Assembly: GCA_963169245.1 (NCBI GenBank) | Contig: CAUJEC010000203.1 | Coordinates: 1 to 37,751 of the forward strand | DNA from: Actinomycetota bacterium | GTDB taxonomy: Bacteria > Actinomycetota > Acidimicrobiia > Acidimicrobiales > Microtrichaceae | Reading direction: 5' to 3' | Length of the DNA: 37,751 nucleotides | Part shown: in pieces, positions 7,159 to 14,421 of the stretch | Layout of the letters: each line of letters begins with the position of its first letter | How positions within the stretch are numbered: the first letter of the stretch is position 1 | Position numbers and translations under genes: made by a program | The notes under the pieces: model-generated | Told to the model about the DNA's origin: nothing | The model's database searches: none | The model's input: the letters and a program-made list of their open reading frames with translations, nothing else

Positions 7159-8295
7159 ATGCCTACGACCACTAGAGCCGCCGTCCTATGGAATATCGGT
7201 GAGGACTGGAAGATCGAGGAGGTGGAACTCGATGATCCGAAGTCAACCGACGTACTCGTCAAGATGAAGGTCGCAGGCATGTGCCACTCCGATGAGCACG
7301 CCGTCACCGGCGATCTTCCGCTCGCACTTCCGGTTATCGGCGGCCACGAGGGCGCCGGAGTTGTTGAGGCTGTCGGCGATCAGGTCACGACCCTCAAGCC
7401 AGGTGACCACGTATCGATGTCGTTCATTCCGAGCTGTGGTCGGTGCAAGTGGTGTGCCACAGGCCGCCAGTATCTCTGCGATGAGGGCGCAAAGCTTTTC
7501 AACCCCGGAATGATGTCCGATGACCGCATCGCCCACCACGTCAAGGACCCCGACGGCAACATGGTTCCCGTCGGCCGCTACACACAACTCGGGACCTTCT
7601 CCGAGCATGTACTCGTAAGCGAGAACTCGCTGGTCAAGGTCGATGACGACCTCCCGTTCGGACCGATTGCGCTCGTCTCGTGTGGTGTGGCCACAGGCTT
7701 TGGAGCAGCAACAAAGAGGGCCGGAACTCAGCCCGGTGAGAACGTTGCTGTGGTCGGAATCGGCGGCGTCGGAATCAACTCCGTTCAGGGCGCTGCCATC
7801 GCCGGGGCAAAGCGAGTGATCGCCATCGACCCGATCGAGTTCAAGCGTGAACAGGCCATGGCCATGGGAGCGACACACACCTATGCATCCATGGACGAGG
7901 CGCTTCTCGCCCTACCGGAGCTCACCTGGGGTGACATGTGCGAACGCGTCATCGTGACCGTCGGGGTCTTCCACGGCACCGATCTGGAGAAGGCCATGAA
8001 TCTGGCATCCAAGGACGGGACCATCGTCATCACTGGACTGTCGCCGATGATGGAGGAGAACGCCACGCTCAACTCGTTCATGCTGTCGATGATGAACAAG
8101 GAGATCAAGGGCACCGTCTTTGGCTCCACGAACCCACGCGAGGCCATCCCACGTCTGCTCTCGATGTACCGCGAGGGCAAACTCAAGCTCGAGGAACTCA
8201 TCACCCGCACCTACACCCTCGATGAGGTCAACCAGGGTTACCAGGACCTACGCGACGGCAAGAACATCCGTGGCGTCATCGAGTTCCCGGACTGA
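7159..8295 (+). CDS. NDMA-dependent (mycofactocin-type) alcohol dehydrogenase
   Basis: This 378-residue zinc MDR alcohol dehydrogenase resembles the Rxyl_3153 family of nicotinoproteins, which hold NAD(H) tightly and need an external acceptor such as mycofactocin (NDMA in vitro). Catalytic zinc ligands are C42, H63/E64 and C175. Structural zinc cysteines are C93, C96, C99 and C107. The Rossmann motif GIGGVG is at 200-205. The insertion with LFNPGMMSDDRIAHHVKDPDG is characteristic of this family. The start is ATG 7159 with a strong AGGGGGA ribosome-binding site 4 nt away; the 44 residues encoded upstream are not conserved-looking. It is followed after 9 bp by a MoxR-type ATPase. Presence of mftABC about 5 kb away supports mycofactocin dependence, which is inference. 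Confidence 0.9.
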   Translation: MPTTTRAAVLWNIGEDWKIEEVELDDPKSTDVLVKMKVAGMCHSDEHAVTGDLPLALPVIGGHEGAGVVEAVGDQVTTLKPGDHVSMSFIPSCGRCKWCATGRQYLCDEGAKLFNPGMMSDDRIAHHVKDPDGNMVPVGRYTQLGTFSEHVLVSENSLVKVDDDLPFGPIALVSCGVATGFGAATKRAGTQPGENVAVVGIGGVGINSVQGAAIAGAKRVIAIDPIEFKREQAMAMGATHTYASMDEALLALPELTWGDMCERVIVTVGVFHGTDLEKAMNLASKDGTIVITGLSPMMEENATLNSFMLSMMNKEIKGTVFGSTNPREAIPRLLSMYREGKLKLEELITRTYTLDEVNQGYQDLRDGKNIRGVIEFPD

Positions 8296-8304
8296 TCGGA
8301 ATTG

Positions 8305-9333
8305 ATGGAAAGAGACTCAGAGTCCTACGGAGCGCCCTTCAATGGAGCATCGCTCTACGGGGCAGAGCTACTCGGGCGCCTCACGACATCGGTCGTGGGG
8401 CGCCGCCGCGAGTTGGAGGCGGCTCTGGCCGCGCTCGCCGCTCGACGACACCTACTCCTCGAAGGTCCGCCCGGCACGGGGAAGTCGACGTTGCTTCGCT
8501 CCATCGCTCAGGGGGCCGGATCCGGTTTCGTATTCGTAGAGGGCAACGCAGAACTCACCCCGTCAAGACTGATCGGCACATTTGACCCGTCGACGGTGTT
8601 GAATGAGGGCTACTCCCCCGAAGCGTTCGTGGCCGGCCCGCTCGCTCGCGCTCTGGAGGAAGGTGCGTTGCTCTACCTGGAGGAGATCAACCGAATCCCC
8701 GAGGAGACCCTCAACGTCCTCATCACGGTGATGAGCGAGAACGAACTGTTCGTGCCCAGGCTCGGGCGAATCGGGGCATCTCCTGGGTTCAGGCTCGTCG
8801 CTGCGATGAACCCCTTCGACGCGATCGGCACTGCACGCATCGCGTCGGCGGTCTATGACCGATGCTGTCGATTGGCGATGGACTACCAGAGCGCATCCGA
8901 TGAGGCCGACATCGTTGTAGCGGCGACCACATCAGCCGGTTCACTCGCACCTGGGCGCTCGTTTCTCAATGGGGTCGTCGCCCTTGTTCGCGCGACGCGT
9001 GACCACAGCGAGATCCGCACTGGTTCGTCTGTGCGTGGCGCAATAGATCTGGTTCTGTTGCTCGGACCACTCGCCGAACTCCGTGGCCTGGGGCCTGATG
9101 ACGATTCGGTCACCCTTGACGCGACGCTTCTGGCTCTGTCCGGTCGAATCCGGGTGCATGAGTCCAACGGTCGCAGCGCCGAAGAGATTCTGACCGACCT
9201 GTGGCGCACACATCTCAAGGACATTCGCTTTGAGAGCCAAGCCGGATCCGAGGAGTCCAACGAGCCGGAGTTCTCGACTGCCCCGGGGGCGGGCGATTCT
9301 CAGGGCTCGCGTGACGAGCCGGGAAAAGTCTGA
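8305..9333 (+). CDS. MoxR/CoxD-type AAA+ ATPase
   Basis: This 342-residue AAA+ ATPase belongs to the group that includes MoxR, NorQ, CbbQ and CoxD, chaperones that remodel or activate metal or cofactor enzymes together with a VWA partner. Walker A GPPGTGKS is at 54-61, Walker B LLYLEEINR at 122-130, and the sensor-1 region VAAMNPFD follows. The C-terminal tail (about 310-342) is acidic and probably disordered. Start ATG 8305 lies 9 bp after the dehydrogenase stop; TTG 8302 is an equivalent alternative. The VWA gene follows after 62 bp. The likely client is the upstream alcohol dehydrogenase, from context alone. Confidence 0.9.
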   Translation: MERDSESYGAPFNGASLYGAELLGRLTTSVVGRRRELEAALAALAARRHLLLEGPPGTGKSTLLRSIAQGAGSGFVFVEGNAELTPSRLIGTFDPSTVLNEGYSPEAFVAGPLARALEEGALLYLEEINRIPEETLNVLITVMSENELFVPRLGRIGASPGFRLVAAMNPFDAIGTARIASAVYDRCCRLAMDYQSASDEADIVVAATTSAGSLAPGRSFLNGVVALVRATRDHSEIRTGSSVRGAIDLVLLLGPLAELRGLGPDDDSVTLDATLLALSGRIRVHESNGRSAEEILTDLWRTHLKDIRFESQAGSEESNEPEFSTAPGAGDSQGSRDEPGKV

Positions 9334-9395
9334 CCCCGCCGGGCGGGGATGAGGAATCGGGCGAAACCCGAACAGGGGAATCCGCTGCCAGAGCC

Positions 9396-10292
9396 GTGGC
9401 AGATGCGGCTCGCAGAACCGTGTCGCGGCGAGAACTCTCTCGAAATCAACGCTTTGAACAGCTCTCGCCAGAAGTCGGAGTACTCGACGAGGACGCCTTC
9501 CGAGAGGCCTTCGATGAGTCACCGGATGAGACTCTTGCTCTGCTCGCAGACATGGCGGCCGCAACTGACGAGAAGCTCAAACACCTGGCCCGTTCACTTG
9601 CCGGCCGAATCTTCACCGACGTGGCTCGTTCTGGCGCAGCCACACGTCGAGGAGCGGCACGACTCGTTCGCCAACGGGCCGACCGGTCCGACGGAGACCT
9701 GGACCTCGACGCGTCGCTCGACCACCTTGTGTATGCCCGAGCGTCCGGTCGCCCCATCGACCCGGGTGAGCTTGTGGTCGCGGACTGGCGTCGCCCTGAA
9801 ACGGCGCTGTGTTTGGTCATCGACCGCTCCGGATCGATGCACGGACCCAGGCTCGCGACCGCCGCGATCAGCGCCGCTGCGGCCTTGTTTGCCAAGACGT
9901 CTGACTGCTCTGTGATCGCATTCGCTGACGATGCGATCGTGCTCAAGGAACAACTGGTTGACCGAGATGCATCCGCTGTGGTGGATGACCTCCTCAAGCT
10001 GCGTGGCTCTGGAGTAACGAACCTGGCGTTGGCCATGCGTGCCGCGAGAACCCAACTCGATCACTCACCGGCCACCCGCAAAGTCGTTCTGGTTCTTTCG
10101 GACTGCCGGGTGACCTCGGGAGGAGATCCGGTCCCTGCAGCCCAGTCAATTGATGAGATCGTGATTCTCGCACCCGAAGGTGACACTGAGGACGCAGAGG
10201 ATTTCGCTGCCAGGACCGGTGCCCGGTGGGCGGTGTTGTCCGGGGCCACCTCGGCCCCCGCTGCCATCAACGAACTGCTCGAAGCGCGCTGA
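9396..10292 (+). CDS. VWA-domain protein, CoxE-like
   Basis: This protein of about 298 residues has a von Willebrand A domain in its C-terminal half. The metal-ion-dependent adhesion site is complete: DRSGS at 143-147, T208 in GVTNL, and D236 in LVLSDCRVTSGGD. The N-terminal 130 residues are helical and charged. Such proteins pair with MoxR-type ATPases, as CoxE with CoxD or NorD with NorQ, and recognise the client protein. The longest conserved-looking frame starts at GTG 9396 or GTG 9420; no ATG is available near, and upstream in-frame codons are open back to 9315, so the true start is uncertain. Confidence 0.88.
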   Translation: MADAARRTVSRRELSRNQRFEQLSPEVGVLDEDAFREAFDESPDETLALLADMAAATDEKLKHLARSLAGRIFTDVARSGAATRRGAARLVRQRADRSDGDLDLDASLDHLVYARASGRPIDPGELVVADWRRPETALCLVIDRSGSMHGPRLATAAISAAAALFAKTSDCSVIAFADDAIVLKEQLVDRDASAVVDDLLKLRGSGVTNLALAMRAARTQLDHSPATRKVVLVLSDCRVTSGGDPVPAAQSIDEIVILAPEGDTEDAEDFAARTGARWAVLSGATSAPAAINELLEAR

Positions 10293-10395
10293 ATTATCTA
10301 AGGCTCGTCCGGCATCGGGCCAAGCGCCAGCAGCACTCAACTGGAGTTATGCCAGCGCTTCGCGTTCCACGTCAGAGCAACGCGTACCGGTTCGC

Positions 10396-12000
10396 TCAGC
10401 CGCCAGTGCCGATATAGGAGTCCGCCAGGTCGCGGAGTTCTTTCTTGGAGACCTTGCCCAACTCGGCGGTCGGGAACTCATCGGTGAAGTAGACAGCGCG
10501 CGGAACCTTGAAATCCGCAAGGTTCTCTTTACAAGTAGTAAGGATCTGTTCAGTCAGTTCGGCCTCATCGGCATTGGGGTCACCCTTGATGATGAAGGCC
10601 ACGGGGACCATATCGAGCATCTCGTGCTTCTGTGCGACCACAGCAATGTCGGCGAGTCCGGGTACCGCCCGGATGGTGTCCTCGACCTGGCGTGCCGAGA
10701 CGTTCTCTCCACCGACTTTGAGTGCGTCCTTATCCCGGTCGCAGTACTTGATGTTTCCATCCGCAAGCAGTTCCACGATGTCGCCGGTCTGACACCAGCC
10801 GTCCTCATTGAAGAACGCTTCGGTCGCCTCAGCGTTGCCGTAGTACTCCAGGAACACCGAGATCCCCCTGATCCCACGGATCCAGAGCTCACCCTGCTCA
10901 CCTTCACCACAGATCGCCCCGGTGTCCTGGTTGACGATCAGATACTCATATCCAGGTGACACCTTGCCCATTGCGAGGTCCGGATAGGACTCATAGGGCG
11001 ACGAGTGGATGCAGTGGGTGACGAGCTCTGTCATGCCATACGCCGCGAGCACACGCATGTTCATCATCATGTCGAGCACCGGCATGATCAGGCCGAACAC
11101 GCCGACCTTGACTGTGTGCGACTCGGGAATGCCCTGATCGAATGCCGCTTTGATCACAAAGGGGATCAACGAAATGTGAGTTACAGAGTGCTTGGCAATG
11201 ACATCCCAGAATCGACTTGCCGAGAACTTCGGCTGAAGGACCACAGTTCCGCCACAACCAAAGGTGGTCCAGATCGCCCACGACTGAGTATTGACGTGGA
11301 AGAACGGGAGCGACGCCAGGTAAACGTCATCGGGACCCATCTCGATATTCGTAGGGTTGACCTTGGCAGCCCAGAGCATGTTGCCGTGGGTATGGACCAC
11401 AGCCTTGGGCTTGGATGTAGTACCAGAGGTGAACAGGATGCCCGCCGGCAGCAGCGGGTCAGCAGGCCGCGTCGGCACTGTCGAAGGATCACCCAAGAGC
11501 GTGTCGAAGCTGTCCATTCCGTGATCAAGTTGCCCCGCCTCTGCTGGCACACCGGAGTTGTCCTCAGTGACGACTATCCAAGCCAGATTCGGGCCGGCCG
11601 TGGCCACAGTCTCGGCGTACTGCGGCTGGGTCAGCGCCCCGACACAGCCTGTCTGAGTGATGAAGTACTCGACCTCTGCGGCGACACTACGAATGTTCGT
11701 TGTGACCGCAACGGCCCCAAGTCGAGCACACGCGTACCATGCAAACACGGCCTCTGGGCAGTTCTCGGCATGGATCAGCACCTTGTCACCCACGCCGACC
11801 CCTCGGGCATGCAGGCCTGCTGCAACCTTTCGGGTCTCTTCGGCAAACGCGGCATAGGTCCAGGATCGGTCTGCACCGTCCTTGGGCTCCCAGATCAAGA
11901 ACGTGTGCTCACCGCGGTGTTCTGCCCGATGATCCAACATCCAAGCGATGTCCTGGCCCTCGAACTGATATGCACCGACTTCTGAAGCACTGAAGCCCAT
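10396..12000 (-). CDS. Acyl-CoA ligase of the AMP-forming (ANL) superfamily
   Basis: This 534-residue AMP-binding enzyme activates a carboxylic acid as acyl-adenylate and then acyl-CoA. The phosphate loop is LFTSGTTSKPKAVVHTH (about 190-206), followed by AAYGMTEL, the TGD motif, the hinge DRDKDALKVGGENVS and the catalytic lysine region ELGKVSKKEL near the end. It resembles the CaiC-like group rather than FadD19. The region just before YGMTEL (VFGLIMPVLDMMMNMRV) is atypical for CaiC but the core is intact. The start has a GGAGGA ribosome-binding site. Two palindromes sit 47-72 bp upstream (12048-12072), one shared with mftA and an SDR. Its end is convergent with the VWA gene. The substrate is unknown. 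Confidence 0.9.
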   Translation of the reverse strand: MGFSASEVGAYQFEGQDIAWMLDHRAEHRGEHTFLIWEPKDGADRSWTYAAFAEETRKVAAGLHARGVGVGDKVLIHAENCPEAVFAWYACARLGAVAVTTNIRSVAAEVEYFITQTGCVGALTQPQYAETVATAGPNLAWIVVTEDNSGVPAEAGQLDHGMDSFDTLLGDPSTVPTRPADPLLPAGILFTSGTTSKPKAVVHTHGNMLWAAKVNPTNIEMGPDDVYLASLPFFHVNTQSWAIWTTFGCGGTVVLQPKFSASRFWDVIAKHSVTHISLIPFVIKAAFDQGIPESHTVKVGVFGLIMPVLDMMMNMRVLAAYGMTELVTHCIHSSPYESYPDLAMGKVSPGYEYLIVNQDTGAICGEGEQGELWIRGIRGISVFLEYYGNAEATEAFFNEDGWCQTGDIVELLADGNIKYCDRDKDALKVGGENVSARQVEDTIRAVPGLADIAVVAQKHEMLDMVPVAFIIKGDPNADEAELTEQILTTCKENLADFKVPRAVYFTDEFPTAELGKVSKKELRDLADSYIGTGG

Positions 12001-12474
12001 TGTTTCCTCCGATGGGGTCCCCCGGTCCGCTGATCACGGAACCGAACCTGACGATACGTCAGAAACCGGTTTTCATTGAAGTCGACGCCCATCCGACGCC
12101 GCCCTTGGATACGATCGGATTCAGATGCATCTGCAACATCACGACCATGTGGGCCTGACCCACCGAATGGCGCCGCCGGGCATGTTGACCGGCGGGCTGT
12201 CGTGTTGTATCAGCGCCTCGACAGGTCGCATCACCTGGGGTCACATCACCCGGCACTGATCCGCCAGCCTCAGCTTCGACACCGCCAACTTTGACTAGAG
12301 GGCATGTTGCTTGTTCCACGCAGGTGACAACCGGAGCCCCCAGAAGCAAGCGCCATCTGACCCTCGACCTACTCCCCTCTCAGTCACCTTCAGACAAGAC
12401 ACACCCAGCCAGACCCACCCACTCACTCACTCACTTACTCACCGCCAATTCGGCCACAAGAAACGGAGAGACCG
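12001..12474. other. 474-bp intergenic region between divergent genes
   Basis: No credible coding sequence is visible. The left end holds the ribosome-binding site and palindromes of the acyl-CoA ligase. A separate 12-bp palindrome CAGATGCATCTG lies at 12122-12133. A TTGACT hexamer near 12290 could be a -35 element. The right end (about 12360-12445) is poor in G and includes a short ACTC tandem tract at 12421-12442, then the GGAGAG ribosome-binding site of the DksA-like gene. A long leader for that gene is possible, but I see no recognised riboswitch. Confidence 0.5.
12048..12072 (-). promoter_or_regulatory. Two adjacent palindromes upstream of acyl-CoA ligase
   Basis: CTGACGATACGTCAG (12048-12062) is a perfect inverted repeat with 6-bp arms and matches the element in front of mftA and the SDR at 31598-32512. 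It begins 48 bp upstream of the ATG. Directly abutting it, AAACCGGTTT (12063-12072) is a second perfect palindrome with an AACnnGTT core, reminiscent of sites bound by KstR-type TetR regulators, though the outer positions do not fit well. The adjacency suggests either two regulators or one protein binding in tandem. Confidence 0.6.
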
Positions 12475-12843
12475 ATGACAATCGACGAACTCGACGGTGT
12501 CATGACCAACTCGCCCACTCATCTCTCAGATGAGCAGTTGGCGTCGCTACGTTCACAGCTCGAAGCTGAACGCGCCGAGTACACCGAACCGCTCGAAGAC
12601 CCGAGCGACGAGGCTGATCTGGCCGACGATCCGGGGACCCGCCTCAGTGAACGGCAGGCGTTCGAGGAGGCAACGGTTCGCCACGCTTCGCAACTCGAAG
12701 CAATAGATCACGCGATCAAACGATTCGATCTGGGCGCATACGGAACATGTGAGGCCTGCGGGGTGGAGATCCCCTTCGAACGCCTCGATGCTGTCCCCGA
12801 TGCCGTGCTGTGCATCGACTGTCAGTCCAAGGTGACCGGCTGA
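12475..12843 (+). CDS. DksA/TraR-type C4 zinc-finger protein
   Basis: This 122-residue protein belongs to the DksA/TraR family. An N-terminal helical region with acidic residues (SDEADLADDPG, about 43-53) is followed by a coiled helix and a C4 zinc finger: CEAC at about 93-96 and CIDC at about 114-117. The DksA family binds RNA polymerase through the secondary channel and modulates stress transcription; short actinobacterial members are little characterised, so the target is inferred. ATG 12475 has a GGAGAG ribosome-binding site 4 nt upstream; ATG 12502 is a possible internal start. It is preceded by a long intergenic region and stands alone. Confidence 0.87.
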   Translation: MTIDELDGVMTNSPTHLSDEQLASLRSQLEAERAEYTEPLEDPSDEADLADDPGTRLSERQAFEEATVRHASQLEAIDHAIKRFDLGAYGTCEACGVEIPFERLDAVPDAVLCIDCQSKVTG

Positions 12844-12927
12844 CTTCAACTCGTCGACGATATCCAGCGGTCCTCCGCAACCACGGGCTCAGTTTTCGGG
12901 CGTCGCGGCAAGGGATTCACGCTCGTT

Positions 12928-14265
12928 TCAGACGGTATCTGGTTCAGGCTCGACAGATGCTTCGCTGGCCTCACCAGAACGCAGGTATCGGGCGTGGATG
13001 TGGTGAAGGAACCGTTCCACTGCTTTGACAGTGTTCACCGTGCGGATACTCGGGAAGATCTCGAAAGCGTGCTGGGCGCCGTGGAGTTCGGAGTAGACGA
13101 CGGGTTCAGCGGACTTCTCCTTCAGCTCAGCTGCAAATGCACGGGCGCCTTCGATGGGGACGAGTACGTCTCGGTCGCCGTGAATAACCATCATCGGCGG
13201 GGCCTCGTCGGTGATTCGGTCGATCGGAGAGTATGCGGCCCATGATTCGGGGCTCTCCAACATTGGGACACCCATGACGATTCGCTCGAGTAGTTCTCGG
13301 AACTGGGGCCCGTTGACATTGAGACGATCGGTCAGGTCATAGACCCCGTAGAACGGGACGGCCGCTTGGACCGAGGTATCCGCTTCCTCGAAACCTGGCT
13401 GGAACGCCGGGTCGTTCTGAGTGAGAGCAACGAGAGCACAAAGGTGTCCACCCGCGGAGCCACCCGTCACCACGATGAAGTCCGGGTCGACGTTGTACTC
13501 ATCTGCATGCTCGCGAATCCACGCGAGTGCCTTCTTGCAGTCGACGAGGTGGTCTGGATACCTGACCTTTGCGCTCAGTGTGCTCAGTCGATAGTTGATA
13601 TTGAAACCAACCCACCCACACGACGCCATGTGGTTGAGCAGGGGGATTCCCTGTTCGTCTTTGGACCCGAGAATCCATGCGCCGCCGTGGATCTGGAGGA
13701 TGGCGGGACGTCTCTCTCCCGGTTCTGGGCGATTGAGCGGCGCGTAGACATCGAGTTTCAGACGGGGACCACCGGCGTCAACGTCGGACTGATTGAACAC
13801 GATGTTGCGTGTCCGTTGACGACGACGGTTTCCGAACATGAACGGCAGAACTGCTCCTGCCCGCACCGCCTCTGGGGCCTCGTCCTGTTCGGCAATCGAG
13901 ACAAGCGGCGCCAACGACGCCTGATACTGCTCCTTGGACCGGGTCGCCTCGCGGATCAGGTTCGCGGTCGCTGCGATGGCAGCGACGTTCAGCCCGAGGC
14001 CGACCCATCCCTCCAGACCCCATCCGGATCTGCCTGCCCCTGCTCCGAACTCGTCATCACGACGGGCCAACTCCCGGGCCGTCCTTGCTGTCCAGAGGGT
14101 GCCGAAGATAGGTGCGGCCTCGTTGAGCAGCCACGACGTGAAGAACGTCGGAACGGTCAGTGTCCAACTGTTCTGACGTGGTTTGTAGGTGGCTGCGAGC
14201 ACGACCGATCGAGTCGCTCCCTGCTTGAAGAGGTTTCGACCTGCGGTGTTTCCCCGGAGTTTCAT
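12928..14265 (-). CDS. Alpha/beta-hydrolase esterase, LipC-like
   Basis: This carboxylesterase of about 445 residues is of the hormone-sensitive-lipase type. The oxyanion motif is HGGAWILGS, the nucleophile elbow GGSAGGH supplies the catalytic Ser, the Asp is in HGDRDVLVP, and the His is in GAQHAFE. The N-terminal ~130 residues contain hydrophobic stretches (LTVPTFFTSWLL and LGLNVAAIAATANLI) that may anchor it to the membrane. I chose ATG 14265; upstream ATG codons up to 14376 would overlap the leader of the divergent WS/DGAT gene. The pairing of a LipC-like esterase with a WS/DGAT acyltransferase also occurs in Mycobacterium tuberculosis (Rv0220-Rv0221), which supports a role in acylglycerol or wax-ester turnover. 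Confidence 0.86.
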   Translation of the reverse strand: MKLRGNTAGRNLFKQGATRSVVLAATYKPRQNSWTLTVPTFFTSWLLNEAAPIFGTLWTARTARELARRDDEFGAGAGRSGWGLEGWVGLGLNVAAIAATANLIREATRSKEQYQASLAPLVSIAEQDEAPEAVRAGAVLPFMFGNRRRQRTRNIVFNQSDVDAGGPRLKLDVYAPLNRPEPGERRPAILQIHGGAWILGSKDEQGIPLLNHMASCGWVGFNINYRLSTLSAKVRYPDHLVDCKKALAWIREHADEYNVDPDFIVVTGGSAGGHLCALVALTQNDPAFQPGFEEADTSVQAAVPFYGVYDLTDRLNVNGPQFRELLERIVMGVPMLESPESWAAYSPIDRITDEAPPMMVIHGDRDVLVPIEGARAFAAELKEKSAEPVVYSELHGAQHAFEIFPSIRTVNTVKAVERFLHHIHARYLRSGEASEASVEPEPDTV

Positions 14266-14374
14266 GACCCAAGTCTGTGCTCTGTGACACTGCACAACAA
14301 GTAACGTCGTTCTCGCAGGCGCGCCCATGGCGAGTTGGGGAAGAATGGGCATGTCAGCCCGAGGTCCGGTTGGC

Positions 14375-14393
14375 ACGGTCCGGGGAGGACCGT
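14375..14393. promoter_or_regulatory. Inverted repeat in WS/DGAT leader
   Basis: ACGGTCC-GGGGA-GGACCGT is a perfect 7-bp-arm inverted repeat, 28 bp before the ATG of the acyltransferase and 110 bp before the divergent esterase. It could be an operator or an RNA hairpin in the 5' leader. Its sequence is unlike the CTGACG element. Confidence 0.4.
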
Positions 14394-14421
14394 TATCAGG
14401 GACTACGCCTTGGAGGATCAG

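Noticed and set aside
11005-11985. 326-codon plus-strand frame opposite the acyl-CoA ligase
   Set aside because: The minus-strand protein has every ANL-superfamily motif; the antisense translation has none and no ribosome-binding site.
12421-12442. ACTC microsatellite as phase-variation switch for the DksA-like gene
   Set aside because: The tract is short and interrupted, and lies outside the coding sequence and any recognisable promoter spacer.
13366-14304. 312-codon plus-strand frame opposite the LipC-like esterase
   Set aside because: The esterase has a complete catalytic triad on the minus strand; the antisense frame is a shadow.
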